Of a stretch of 64,000 nucleotides of DNA, positions 16,091-29,565 are shown in pieces (position 1 is the first letter of the stretch; each line of letters opens with the position of its first letter). The notes under the pieces were generated by a model, which ran no database searches, had not been told where the DNA came from, and was given only the letters and a program-made list of their open reading frames with translations. Both the position numbers and the translations under genes were made by a program. This stretch comes from Microbacterium sp. C7(2022) (lineage in GTDB: Bacteria; Actinomycetota; Actinomycetes; Actinomycetales; Microbacteriaceae): contig NZ_JAPEHV010000006.1 of NCBI RefSeq assembly GCF_028823665.1, positions 248,001 to 312,000 on the forward strand, in the 5' to 3' direction.

Positions 16091-16147
16091 TGTCACGATA
16101 GGGGCGTCGCGCGCGCACGACCTGCCCGCGCCAGGAGGGATGAATCG

Positions 16148-17506
16148 GTGAGCTCGTACCCGACGTGGACGCCCGCGTCACGCCCCGGGATCATCCCGCT
16201 CTATCCCCTCGGCTTCGGCACGATCCTCGGGCGCTCCTTCGCGGCCCTGCGCGCAAACCCGCGCGTGCTGCTGGGATTCGCGCTGATCGCGCAGTCGGTG
16301 GCATATCTGGTCCTCACCGCGGTGCTTGCGGCCGTCGCGTGGGCGACATTCTCGCGACTGGATACCGTCGTCCCCGGTTCGGATGACTTCAACGCGATCA
16401 TGGCAGGGTCGGTCACGATCACCGCGATCTCGGCGATCGTCCTGGGCCTGGGGGTCGGCGCACTCACGATCATCGTGCAGGCCGTGGTCATCGCCGAAGT
16501 CTCGCACTCCGCGGTGGCGGAGAAGCTCACGCTGCGCGCACTCTGGCAGCAAGTGAAACCCGTCGTATGGCGGCTGTTCGGCTACAGCGTGCTGGTGATC
16601 ACGGCGGTCCTTGTGGCGATGACGATCATCGTCGGCGGACTCGTGGCACTCGGATTCGCGATCGCACCCCTGGCCGTGGTGCTCGGCATCTTGCTCGTGC
16701 TCGGCGCGATCCCGGTGTCCTGGTGGCTGATGATCAAACTGTTGCTGGTTCCCGCGGCGATCGTGATCGAGCGCCAGAGCATCACCGACGCTGTGCGGCG
16801 TTCGTGGGTTCTCACGCGCGGTCGGTTCTGGCGGACCCTCGGCCTGATCCTCGTGATCTCGCTCATCTTCGGCGCGGTCAGTCAGGTGGTCAGTCTGCCG
16901 CTAGGGCTGCTCTCCTCCGGCATCACGACGGTCATCGCCCCGACCGGCGATCCCGAGCCTTCCGCGATCGTGGCGATCATCGTCGCATCGTTGCTCGCCC
17001 AGGCGCTGACTCTGGTGCTCCAATCGGTCGCGCTCGTGGTGCAATCGACCGCGACCGCGATCATCTACATCGACGCGCGAATGCGCCGTGAAGGCCTCGA
17101 CCTCGATCTCATGGCGCATGTCGAGCGGCGGGATGCCGGTGGCCACGACCTGGATGACCCGTACCTCGTGCACATCGGGCGTGAAATTGCGCCGCGCGGT
17201 GTGGCCGGGGCACCGACCGCCGCGTACCCCCAGTACGCCGCGTACCCTCAGTACGGCGCTCAGGCGCAGTACGCGCAGCCACATCAGTACGGCGCACCGC
17301 CACAGTATTCACCGCCACCGCAGTACGCGCCGCCACCGGCGTATACAGCGCCCACGCAGCAATACGCGCCGCCGCCCCCTTACACACCTCCCGCTGCCAC
17401 GCCCCCGAAGACCGCCCCTGAAGAATCCGGGCCGTCGGCAACGCAGTGGGCTGCTCCGGGCACGTCCCCGTCGCCCGAACAGCCGAACGGCCAGAACACG
17501 CCGTGA
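16148..17506 (+). CDS. polytopic membrane protein, glycerophosphodiester phosphodiesterase membrane-domain type
   Basis: A 452-residue protein with about six membrane segments between residues 20 and 310, resembling the membrane domain attached to some glycerophosphodiester phosphodiesterases; no catalytic domain is present. The last ~110 residues are a cytoplasmic or surface tail made of Tyr/Pro/Gln repeats (PQYAAYPQYGAQAQY, then PPPQYAPPPAY) from near-repetitive DNA at 17220-17390. GTG 16148 follows AGGAGG with 9 nt spacing. First gene of an operon whose next four genes overlap or nearly touch, a block that matches Rv3689-Rv3693. Function unknown. Confidence 0.82.
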   Translation: MSSYPTWTPASRPGIIPLYPLGFGTILGRSFAALRANPRVLLGFALIAQSVAYLVLTAVLAAVAWATFSRLDTVVPGSDDFNAIMAGSVTITAISAIVLGLGVGALTIIVQAVVIAEVSHSAVAEKLTLRALWQQVKPVVWRLFGYSVLVITAVLVAMTIIVGGLVALGFAIAPLAVVLGILLVLGAIPVSWWLMIKLLLVPAAIVIERQSITDAVRRSWVLTRGRFWRTLGLILVISLIFGAVSQVVSLPLGLLSSGITTVIAPTGDPEPSAIVAIIVASLLAQALTLVLQSVALVVQSTATAIIYIDARMRREGLDLDLMAHVERRDAGGHDLDDPYLVHIGREIAPRGVAGAPTAAYPQYAAYPQYGAQAQYAQPHQYGAPPQYSPPPQYAPPPAYTAPTQQYAPPPPYTPPAATPPKTAPEESGPSATQWAAPGTSPSPEQPNGQNTP

Positions 17507-18207
17507 CGCCTCGTGCGCTGATTCTGAGCGTCTCCGCGTCCGTGCCACCGCTGGACCCGGACCGCGACGAGGCCCAGCGGTGGGCGGAGGACGAGCTGTC
17601 GAACCCGGTGTACGACATCGCGGAACCCACCCCGCTGGATCGCCTGGCACAAGCGGTAGCCGACTTCATCGCGAACCTTTTCTCCCCCGAGCTTCCGTCC
17701 ACGGTCGGGCCCGCTGTCGCCATCATCGCGGCCGTGGTCGTCGTCGCGCTCATCGCACTGGCCTTCGTGATCTGGGGACGGCCGCGCGCGATTCACCGCA
17801 CGAGTGGATCCAGCACGGTCCTGTTCGACGGAGATGACGAGCGCTCCGCCGACGAGCTGCGCGCCGCAGCGATCGCGGCAGCGCGCGCCGGTGAATGGGA
17901 TGCCGCGATCATCGATCGCTTCCGCGCGGTCGCGCGAGGCTGTGCCGAGCGTGGAGTGGTGAATCTCCCTCCCGGCGCCACTGTCCACGCGTTTGCACGC
18001 CGCGCCGGCACCGTGTTTCCCGAGTTCTCGGCCGACCTCGAAACGGCCGCCAGCACTTTTGACGACGTCCGCTATTTGCGGCGTCCGGGTAACTCGTCGC
18101 TCTATCAGCAGGTTGCCGCCGTTGATGAGGCCGTCGCATCCTCCCGTCCTCGGCTCATCGACGACGAATCGACCGATGGTCGCCGTCCCGATCTTGAGCG
18201 CGTATGA
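17503..18207 (+). CDS. DUF4129 domain membrane protein
   Basis: A 234-residue protein with a single strong membrane segment (VGPAVAIIAAVVVVALIALAF region, ~67-90) and a C-terminal DUF4129 region, seen in DELRAAAIAAARAGEWDAAI followed by RFRAVARGCAERGV. The domain often sits beside transglutaminase-like and MoxR genes. GTG 17503 overlaps the upstream stop (GTGA), and the gene's own stop overlaps the next ATG, so the whole set is translationally coupled. Role unknown, probably part of a MoxR-assisted membrane complex. Confidence 0.82.
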   Translation: MTPRALILSVSASVPPLDPDRDEAQRWAEDELSNPVYDIAEPTPLDRLAQAVADFIANLFSPELPSTVGPAVAIIAAVVVVALIALAFVIWGRPRAIHRTSGSSTVLFDGDDERSADELRAAAIAAARAGEWDAAIIDRFRAVARGCAERGVVNLPPGATVHAFARRAGTVFPEFSADLETAASTFDDVRYLRRPGNSSLYQQVAAVDEAVASSRPRLIDDESTDGRRPDLERV

Positions 18208-19369
18208 ACACGGCGATCGACCCCTCTCCGCCGCGCAGGCGCACGCGTCTAGCCATCTGGACGGCGATCGGTCTCGGTGCGCTCGTGATCGGTGCGCTGG
18301 GCGCGCTTCTCGCCGCACAGGGCCGATGGGACGAGCGGACGGTGCTTGACCCCGAATCCGCCGGCCCGAATGGGTCTCGCGCGCTGGTCGAGATCCTGCG
18401 GGATCACGGTGTGGATGTTCGCGTCGTCCGCGACCACGAGTCCGCTGAGGGCGCGCTAGGTTCAGGCACCGACACGCTCGTGATGCTCGACACTCCGGCG
18501 CTCTCCGACGACGGCGTCGAACAGTTGACCGATGCTGCGACGGATGTCGTGCTGCTGGACCCTCGCGCCCGCACGCTCGATCTTCTGATCCCGGGCTCTG
18601 CCCCGGCGGGGTACGCCGCGGATCTCCCCCTCGAGCCTGACTGTGCCTTCGACGTCGCCGCACGCGCCGGGTCGATCATTCCCGGCGCCACCTTCACCGC
18701 CGGTTCGGGCGAAGGATGCTACACCACGGATGCCGGTTGGGGGCTGGTCACGGCCCCGCACGGCGACGGAAGGGTCAGCGCGATCGATGGTCGCGTGCTT
18801 TTCACCAACGACATGCTCGCCGACGCGGGCAACGCTGCTCTTGCGCTGGGACTCATGGGCCAGCACGCGAGGCTGGTCTGGTACATTCCCGGCGCCGGCG
18901 ACACCGATCTGCCGGCGACCAAGCTGTCTCTCGGCGAGCTGACCCCGGACTGGGTGAGCCCGGTCATCGTGCTCCTCCTACTCTCGGGAGTGTGTGCAGC
19001 CATCTGGCGCGGGCGTCGGTTCGGCCCGCTCGTTGCCGAACGTCTGCCGGTCACCGTACGTGCTTCCGAGACGACAGAGGGACGTGCCCGCCTCTACGCC
19101 CAGTCACGCGATGCGGCGCATGCCGCCGAACAACTCCGGCATGCGAGTGCCGCGCGATTGGCACGATCGATGTATCTGGGCGCGGCGGCCGACCGACGCG
19201 CGATCGCCGACGCCGCGGCATCCCTCACCGGCTCTGACCGCGCACGCGTCCACGCACTCCTGATCGACGATGTCCCTAACAACGACGCGCAACTCGTCAC
19301 TGTCTTCGAAAGACTCTCACGCCTCGAGGCCGCGGTGAACGCCGCCGCCCACCCCGAAAGGATGAACCC

Positions 19370-19373
<4 letters not shown>
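18204..19373 (+). CDS. DUF4350 domain membrane protein
   Basis: A 389-residue protein with an N-terminal membrane anchor (~17-37), an extracellular DUF4350 domain related to glutamine-amidotransferase-like folds (NGSRALVEILRDHGVDVRVV at ~57-76, then DTLVMLDTPAL), and a second membrane segment near 255-275 (VSPVIVLLLLSGVCAAIW), followed by a helical cytoplasmic tail. It overlaps the upstream gene by 4 bp and the moxR gene by 4 bp. Matches Rv3691 by position and build. Biochemical role unknown. Confidence 0.85.
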
Positions 19374-20347
<974 letters not shown>

Positions 20348-20351
20348 TCAG

Positions 20352-21653
20352 ATGTACGTCACCGGCCGACTGCCGCTCCTGGTCGCCCTCGGGGCGGTGC
20401 CCGTGGTGCTCCTCACCACGGCTGGCGTCGCCCCGTGGTTGGCGACCCTGGTGTGGATCGTCGTGTGCGTCGCGGTCGCGGGGACGGATGCCGCGCTCGC
20501 GGCAGATCCGCGTCGCCTCACCATCACCCGTACGATACCGGGGCGCGTCGCGCTGGGGCGGGCGGTCGCCGCAGAAATGCGCGTGCGGAACACGGGCGAA
20601 CGCACGATCCGCGGCCTCGTGCGGGACGCCTGGCAACCGACCGCCGGCGCCGACGGAACGCGCCATGCGGTGGTGATCCCTCCGGGTGAATCCCGGGTCG
20701 TCCGCGTCCCCTTGCTCCCACGCCGCCGCGGCGAGCTGCGCAGCGAATACGTCATCGTGCGGTCCGCAGGGCCGTGGGGACTGGCGGGCCGCCAGGGCCG
20801 CATCGACTCCCCCGGCGCGATCCGCGTGCTCCCGCCGTTCACCGCTCGCAGGCACTTGCCTTCGCGCCTCGCGCGCTTGCGCGAGCTCGACGGGAGCACG
20901 AGCGTGCAGGTACGCGGACAAGGCACCGAGTTCGACAGCCTGCGCGAGTACGTGCGCGGTGATGACGTCCGCTCGATTGACTGGCGCGCCACCGCACGAT
21001 CGAGCACCACCATGCTGCGCACGTGGCGACCAGAACGCGATCGACACGTCGTCATCATTATCGACACCGGGCGCACGTCAGCCGCGCGCGTCGGTGACGG
21101 TGTCCGGCTGGATGCCGCGATGGAGGCGTCGCTGCTCCTCGCCGCGCTCGCGCAACGTGCGGGCGATCATGTGCACCTGATGATGTTCGATCGCGTAATG
21201 CGCGCGCGCGTGACCCGCGTGGACGGTCCGGGCCTTCTGCCCGCCATGGTCGACGCGATGGCACCGGTCGAGCCTCAACTGATCGACACCGATTGGGATG
21301 CGGCCTTCGGCGCGGCGCGCAGCCTCACGTCGCGCCCCAACCTGATCGTGGTCCTCACTGCGCAGGATGCGGTGGATGCCGCGCGCGGCTTTCTGGGATC
21401 CCTGCCCGCCCTTGCGCGACGCGCCACGGTGGTGATCGGCACGGCGACAGACCATCCGGCGAGCACGCCCCCGCGCGCCAGCGCCGAGGACGTCTATCGA
21501 GAGGCTGCCTACGCGCGCAGCGCGCACGACGCGGAGATCGTCGCCGCCGCGATCGCACGTGCGGGCGCCGAAGCCATCGTGGATCATCCCGACGCGCTGC
21601 CCCCGAGGATCGCCGATCGCTATCTCGCACTGAAGGCGGCCGGACGGCTCTGA
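20352..21653 (+). CDS. DUF58 domain-containing protein
   Basis: A 433-residue protein with two N-terminal membrane helices (~8-45) and a DUF58/VWA-like domain (~195-420). The hallmark FDSLREYVRGDDVRSIDWRA (~195-214) is present, followed by a VWA-like strand (HVVIIIDTGRTS) with a degraded MIDAS-type motif. It is the usual partner of the MoxR ATPase encoded 4 bp upstream. It is the last gene of the operon; in Mycobacterium spoIIM follows, but here an aquaporin, katG and fur intervene. Confidence 0.9.
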   Translation: MYVTGRLPLLVALGAVPVVLLTTAGVAPWLATLVWIVVCVAVAGTDAALAADPRRLTITRTIPGRVALGRAVAAEMRVRNTGERTIRGLVRDAWQPTAGADGTRHAVVIPPGESRVVRVPLLPRRRGELRSEYVIVRSAGPWGLAGRQGRIDSPGAIRVLPPFTARRHLPSRLARLRELDGSTSVQVRGQGTEFDSLREYVRGDDVRSIDWRATARSSTTMLRTWRPERDRHVVIIIDTGRTSAARVGDGVRLDAAMEASLLLAALAQRAGDHVHLMMFDRVMRARVTRVDGPGLLPAMVDAMAPVEPQLIDTDWDAAFGAARSLTSRPNLIVVLTAQDAVDAARGFLGSLPALARRATVVIGTATDHPASTPPRASAEDVYREAAYARSAHDAEIVAAAIARAGAEAIVDHPDALPPRIADRYLALKAAGRL

Positions 21654-21760
21654 CCTGGGTTTTCTCTCGCTACGACGGCATGAGCACGGGGACACACGCG
21701 CGCGTTCCTGAGTATGCGCTGTAAGGCGCGCTACGCTCGCGTCGAGGAAAGGAGTCCGCC

Positions 21761-22549
21761 ATGTCGGATACCACCACCGAGCCGAAAATGGCGACGAAGC
21801 TCGTCGCCGAGGCTCTTGGAACGCTGTTGCTCGTCTTCGGAGGCGTCGGCACCGCGCTGTTCGCATCCGCATTCCCCTATGACGACCCCGCCAATCCGCT
21901 CGGCGTCGGGTTCGTCGGCGTGGCACTCGCCTTCGGTCTGACCGTTGTCGTCGGCGCGTACGCGTGGGGCCCCGTATCGGGCGGGCACTTCAACCCCGCT
22001 ATCACTCTCGGCTTGGCAGCCTCGGGTCGCTTCCCCTGGAAGGACACGATCGGCTACATCATCGCGCAGGTGATCGGTGGCGTCGTGGCGACGACGCTGA
22101 TCGTCCTCATCGGTACGTTCGGCCCCGAGGGCTGGCTTTCGAGCGCGCAGAACGGCGGGTTCGCCTCGAACGGGTTCGGTGAGAGCTCGCCCGGTGGATT
22201 CGGGCTGGGCGCCGCGATTGTCGCCGAGATCCTGCTGACCGCCATCTTCGTCATGATCATCCTCGGCGTTACGCACCCGACTCGCGGAAACGCACTTCTT
22301 GCGCCGCTCGCGATCGGCCTCACGTTGACGCTTATCCACCTCATCTCGATTCCGATCGACAACACCTCGGTGAACCCGGCACGCTCGATCGCCGCCGCGA
22401 TCTACGGCGGCGCCGAGCCCCTCGCCCAACTGTGGGTGTTCATCGTGTTCCCGATCGTGGGTGGCCTGATCGCGGGTCTGCTGCACCGGGCGCTTCTCGA
22501 AAAGACACCGGCACCGCCGGCAGAGGAGACTGCACGCGTCGAGCCCTGA
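21761..22549 (+). CDS. aqpZ: aquaporin Z
   Basis: A 262-residue MIP-family channel with six membrane segments and both NPA boxes (SGGHFNPAITLGL and NTSVNPARS). The selectivity-filter residues of E. coli AqpZ appear conserved: Phe in ALAFGLTV, His in LIHLISIP, Thr in DNTSV and Arg in NPAR. This predicts an orthodox water channel, possibly passing hydrogen peroxide. It contains a longer loop (GFASNGFGESSPGGFG) also typical of AqpZ. AAAGGAG lies 7 nt upstream of ATG 21761. It converges on katG and shares a terminator with it. Confidence 0.95.
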   Translation: MSDTTTEPKMATKLVAEALGTLLLVFGGVGTALFASAFPYDDPANPLGVGFVGVALAFGLTVVVGAYAWGPVSGGHFNPAITLGLAASGRFPWKDTIGYIIAQVIGGVVATTLIVLIGTFGPEGWLSSAQNGGFASNGFGESSPGGFGLGAAIVAEILLTAIFVMIILGVTHPTRGNALLAPLAIGLTLTLIHLISIPIDNTSVNPARSIAAAIYGGAEPLAQLWVFIVFPIVGGLIAGLLHRALLEKTPAPPAEETARVEP

Positions 22550-22568
22550 CGCTCCGTCATCGACCAAC

Positions 22569-22606
22569 GAAGAACGGCCTGCCCCCATGGGGGCAGGCCG
22601 TTCTTC
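22569..22606. terminator. bidirectional terminator between aqpZ and katG
   Basis: A perfect 18-bp stem, GAAGAACGGCCTGCCCCC (22569-22586), with its complement at 22589-22606 and a 2-nt centre. On the rightward RNA the 3' arm ends UUCUUCU, giving a partial U-tract; the leftward RNA reads the same. It lies midway between convergent stops. Confidence 0.9.
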
Positions 22607-22626
22607 TACAACACGCGGGGTCGCGC

Positions 22627-24936
<2,310 letters not shown>

Positions 24937-25386
24937 TCACGCAAGGGGTACGTCATCAGCGCACGCGGGGCAGACGCCCCAGAAGGTGACTTCGGCCGTC
25001 TGCACCACGTAGCCATGACCCTGTGACGGCTCGAGGCACGGCGCACCACCGACGGCGCAGTCAACATCCTCGACGGCGCCGCACCTGGTGCACACGAGGT
25101 GGTGATGGTTGTCACTCACCCGCAGCTCATACAGTCGCGGCATCCCGGCGGGTTCTATGCGTCGGGCGAGGCCCGCATCGACGAAGTCGCTGAGCGCGTT
25201 ATAGACCGACTGGAGGCTCGTCTGCGGCAAAGACAGCGCGACAACGCGGTACAGATCCTCCGCGCTCGAATGCGGCTTGACGCGCAAGGCGTCCACGACG
25301 GCAGAGCGTGAATCCGTGACGCGTAGCCCCGAGTTCCGGATGAGTGCGGCGGGCTCGAATGGCCCAAGATCCGCGGTCGACGTCAT
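24937..25386 (-). CDS. Fur family peroxide-sensing repressor, FurA/CatR type
   Basis: A 149-residue metal-dependent repressor. The winged-helix half contains RVTDSRSAVVDALRVKPHSS and SLPQTSLQSVYNALSDF; the C-terminal half has the metal site DNHHHLVCTRCGAVEDVDC and a second pair, CPAC. Its position directly upstream of katG on the same strand is the classic furA-katG arrangement, where the repressor is released by peroxide. ATG 25386 has a TATGAT -10 box 6 nt upstream, and a palindrome at 25404-25422 covers the -35 region. A longer form starting at 25605 would cross that promoter. Confidence 0.93.
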   Translation of the reverse strand: MTSTADLGPFEPAALIRNSGLRVTDSRSAVVDALRVKPHSSAEDLYRVVALSLPQTSLQSVYNALSDFVDAGLARRIEPAGMPRLYELRVSDNHHHLVCTRCGAVEDVDCAVGGAPCLEPSQGHGYVVQTAEVTFWGVCPACADDVPLA

Positions 25387-25392
25387 GACTCC

Positions 25393-25422
25393 ATCATATG
25401 CCACTTTTGATTCATTCAAAAG
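25393..25422 (-). promoter_or_regulatory. fur-katG promoter with Fur/PerR-like operator
   Basis: On the minus strand TATGAT (25393-25398) lies 17 nt downstream of TTTTGA. The palindrome CTTTTGA (25404-25410), 5 nt, TCAAAAG (25416-25422) overlaps the -35, so bound repressor would block RNA polymerase. The -10 is 6 nt from the ATG, consistent with a leaderless transcript. The adjacency to a FurA-type gene supports autoregulation. Confidence 0.65.
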
Positions 25423-25451
25423 AGCGCGTGCAGGGAGAGTGGATGCCGCGC

Positions 25452-26447
25452 CTACCCGGCCACCAGCGTCGGCGTGCCCGCGGACCACTCGTCGAGATCT
25501 CCGGTTTCGCCACGCCGGTGCGCGCGCCGACCGAGAACGAGCATGTACGCCAGAAACAGCGCCAGCGCACCCGCGCCGATACCGAGCTTCAGCGGCCAGG
25601 GCCACGGCTGCGGCGTGACGAAGCCTTCGACGAGCCCGGCGACTGCAAGCGCGATCACCAGCCCGATCGCGATCGTGCCGAGCGACCTTCCCGCGTGTGC
25701 GAGGGCAGCCGAGCGCTTACGCGGGCCAGGAGCGACCCACGCCCAGAAGATCTGCAGTCCGGCCGCGCCGGCGACGAAGATCGACGTCAGCTCGAGAAAG
25801 CCGTGCGGCAGGATGTACAGCAGAAAAACATCACCGCGGTCGAACGCGAGCATCACGGCCGCCGCCGTTCCCACGCCCACCGCGTTCTGGACCAACACCA
25901 TGAGCGGCCAAATGCCCGTGACCCCGAAGAGGACGCACTGCGCCGCGATCCACGCGTTGTTCGTCCACACGGTTCCCGCGAACACAGCCGCCGGGTTCTC
26001 GCTGTAGTAGTTGGTGAAGTCGTTCTGCGCGTATTGCTCCAGCTGTGCTTGCGATCCAAGGCTCGCCACGAGCGCGGGGTCACCCGAGATCCAGAACGCC
26101 ACCAGCGCACCGATAGCTACGAAAGCAATCGCGATGATCAGCGTCGTCCACCGCACGCGATACAGCGCCGCCGGGAGTTGATCGACGAAGAATCGCGGCA
26201 CATGACGCAGCACGTTCTCCGAGGCGCCCGTAAGCCGGAGGCGCGCACGCGCGAGCATCGTCGAGATGTGATCGGCCACGCGATCACGCCCGGCGACAGT
26301 CTTGACCTCGGCGAGATCAGCCGCGGCAGCCCGGTACCGCACCACGAGTTCGTCGATCTCGCGACCCGACAGCCGATGCGCACGACTCAGTTCATCGAGC
26401 CGCTCCCACTCGGCGCGGCGTGCAGCCGCCAGGGCGTCGGGGTCCAT
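25452..26447 (-). CDS. SpoIIM-like (stage II sporulation protein M) membrane protein
   Basis: A 331-residue membrane protein of the SpoIIM/DUF95 family. A charged N-terminal helical region (1-90) is followed by about five membrane segments; the family signature around NNAWIAAQCVLFGVTGIWP and FLLYILPHGFLELTSIFVAG is clear. This organism type does not sporulate; in actinobacteria the gene pairs with RDD and with the MoxR/DUF58 cluster and has no known function. ATG 26447 has TACAGT 7 nt upstream. Divergent from the RDD gene with 16 bp between starts. Confidence 0.88.
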   Translation of the reverse strand: MDPDALAAARRAEWERLDELSRAHRLSGREIDELVVRYRAAAADLAEVKTVAGRDRVADHISTMLARARLRLTGASENVLRHVPRFFVDQLPAALYRVRWTTLIIAIAFVAIGALVAFWISGDPALVASLGSQAQLEQYAQNDFTNYYSENPAAVFAGTVWTNNAWIAAQCVLFGVTGIWPLMVLVQNAVGVGTAAAVMLAFDRGDVFLLYILPHGFLELTSIFVAGAAGLQIFWAWVAPGPRKRSAALAHAGRSLGTIAIGLVIALAVAGLVEGFVTPQPWPWPLKLGIGAGALALFLAYMLVLGRRAHRRGETGDLDEWSAGTPTLVAG

Positions 26448-26454
26448 GCGGTTA

Positions 26455-26460
26455 ACTGTA
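26455..26460 (-). promoter_or_regulatory. -10 box of leaderless spoIIM-like transcript
   Basis: Minus-strand TACAGT ends 7 nt before ATG 26447. The gap to the divergent RDD start is only 16 bp, so this promoter lies almost on the RDD start codon. Confidence 0.4.
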
Positions 26461-26463
26461 CGC

Positions 26464-27314
26464 ATGCCGGGCGCCGAAACGACGATCACCCACGTGCATC
26501 AAGACGAGATCCTCACCGGTGAGGCCGTCGCCCTCGACGTGCAGCCGCTCGGCTTCTTCATGCGGGCGCTCGGCGTCATCATCGACATGCTGGCGAGCAT
26601 CATCGTCATCCTGGCATTCGTGCTGGCAACGACCTGGCTCGGCACGCTCGGGCTGATCGGGGCCGATGTGATCCCCATTGTCACGATCGTGATCGCGGTA
26701 CTCGTGATGGTCGTTGCGCCGACAACCATCGAGACTGCGACGCGGGGGCGCAGCCTCGGCCGACTCGCGGTGGGCGGGCGCATCGTGCGCGTCGATGGAG
26801 GCGCGGCGGGCTTCCGCCACGCGTTCATTCGCGCACTCGTCGGCGTCCTAGAGTTGTGGTTCACCTTCGGCGCGATCGCGGCACTCGTCGGCGCGTTCAC
26901 GCCGCGATCGCAGCGGCTCGGGGACCTCTTGGCCGGCACGTACTCCGAACGCACGCGCACTCCAGCCCTCCCGCCGGCGCCGAGCGGAGTCCCCGCACCG
27001 CTCGTTCACTGGGCGAACGTCGCCGATGTGGGACGGCTCCCTGACCGGTTGTCCAGACGCATCGCACAGTTCACTCGCTCCGCCGACAAGCTCGAAGCTC
27101 CCGCGCGCAGTCGCCTCGCGACTTCGCTCGCACACGAGGCGTCCGAGTTCGTCTCCCCCGTGCCCGACGCCGACCCTGAGACGTTCCTCCGAGCCGTGGC
27201 CGCCGTTCGTAGGGCACGCGAGATCCGGGCGATCGAACTCGAGAACGCGCGCGTCGCCTCCCTGGTGGGGGCAGCGACGACGCCGCACTCTGATTCAGTG
27301 CCGCACAGACCGCC

Positions 27315-27321
<7 letters not shown>
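26464..27321 (+). CDS. RDD family membrane protein
   Basis: A 285-residue protein. The RDD domain (residues ~25-160) has three membrane helices ([52 protein letters not shown]) and the loop [19 protein letters not shown]; the cytoplasmic C-terminal ~110 residues are helical and charged. Some RDD proteins are Na+/H+ antiporters, but function here is unknown. It keeps the Rv3694c-Rv3695-like divergent pairing with spoIIM. Its stop overlaps the convergent ahcY stop by 7 bp. Confidence 0.85.
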
Positions 27322-28790
<1,469 letters not shown>

Positions 28791-28831
28791 TCCCCTATTC
28801 TCCCACCCGGCACCTGCCGGATGCACCGACC

Positions 28832-29038
28832 TCAGACGCGGAGCGTCTCGTGCCGAACGACGGTCCACCCGCGAGGCACCGACAAGCGTTCGGTGTGGAT
28901 CGCGCACAGGTCGTGGGCGTGCGGGTTGACTTCCAGACCAAGGGGTCCCAACGCCGCCATCTGGTCGGTGTAGTCGTAGGTGAGGGTCGTCACCGCTTCG
29001 CGGGCACAGCCCACCTTGGAACACAGTCTCTGGCGCAT
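28832..29038 (-). CDS. DUF3499 family small protein
   Basis: A 68-residue protein of the actinobacterial DUF3499 family. Cys residues in [11 protein letters not shown] and the C/H set in [11 protein letters not shown] suggest a zinc ribbon; the C-terminal [10 protein letters not shown] is a family hallmark. Function unknown. In Mycobacterium (Rv3258c) it also sits back to back with the Rv3259-type protein, as here. A TAGCCT -10 lies 7 nt before the ATG. Confidence 0.88.
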   Translation of the reverse strand: MRQRLCSKVGCAREAVTTLTYDYTDQMAALGPLGLEVNPHAHDLCAIHTERLSVPRGWTVVRHETLRV

Positions 29039-29045
29039 CGGGTCC

Positions 29046-29051
29046 AGGCTA
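29046..29051 (-). promoter_or_regulatory. -10 box of leaderless DUF3499 transcript
   Basis: Minus-strand TAGCCT followed after 7 nt by ATG 29038. The divergent gene has its own TAGGAT at 29103, so the 76-bp gap holds two back-to-back promoters. Confidence 0.45.
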
Positions 29052-29102
29052 GTCGCTTTCAGCCTTCACTCAGGTATGCCGCGCCGCCGCCGGACGCGCG
29101 CC

Positions 29103-29108
29103 TAGGAT
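29103..29108 (+). promoter_or_regulatory. -10 box of leaderless Rv3259-type transcript
   Basis: TAGGAT followed after 6 nt by ATG 29115. A GGAG also lies within the spacer, too close to the start to be a good Shine-Dalgarno. Confidence 0.45.
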
Positions 29109-29114
29109 GGAGCC

Positions 29115-29555
29115 ATGGCCTGGCGACGCACACGAGGGTCGGCGGCACCGGCACGACGCCCTGACCGACACGGCCGGCATGGCCGCATCGGTCGCAGTCC
29201 GGTGGTCCGCCCGCCGTTGCCTCCCTTGGAAACGCGCATGGAGCGCTTTGATCTTGCCGTGGGTACCTCCGCCGAGTTCCTTCGGTCGGCGTGGCCGGAA
29301 CTGCGCGAAGTCCGCTTCGAGGTCGCCGATATGCCGCAGGCGAGCGATGAGAAGGGCATCCCCCGGTGGACGGTGTTGCGCGATGCCCGTCGCATCATCC
29401 TGTACCGGCTCCCGATCGAGCGCCTCAGTCACCTGCACCGAAATGACGATCTTCACCGACGCATGATGATCGAGGGGTGCGTGTTCCGCGCCGCCGCCGA
29501 GTATCTCGATCGCGACCCGTGGGATCTCGGGCCCGAGCGCTTTCGGTTCTCCTAA
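29115..29555 (+). CDS. metallopeptidase-family-like protein lacking the HExxH motif
   Basis: A 146-residue protein of the minimal zincin-like family represented by Rv3259. The basic N-terminus (~1-38) is followed by the domain: RFDLAVGTSAEFLRSAWPEL, then RRIILYRLPIERLSHLHRND and the helix MMIEGCVFRAAAEYLDRDPW, which sits where active members carry HExxH. No zinc ligand is visible, so it is probably not a protease. Paired divergently with DUF3499, as in Mycobacterium. Function unknown. Confidence 0.75.
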   Translation: MAWRRTRGSAAPARRPDRHGRHGRIGRSPVVRPPLPPLETRMERFDLAVGTSAEFLRSAWPELREVRFEVADMPQASDEKGIPRWTVLRDARRIILYRLPIERLSHLHRNDDLHRRMMIEGCVFRAAAEYLDRDPWDLGPERFRFS

Positions 29556-29565
29556 GAGGTAGTTG

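Noticed and set aside
28791..28831. SAH or SAM riboswitch upstream of ahcY
   Set aside because: The gap to the next gene is only 41 bp and shows no conserved stems, too short for a riboswitch.
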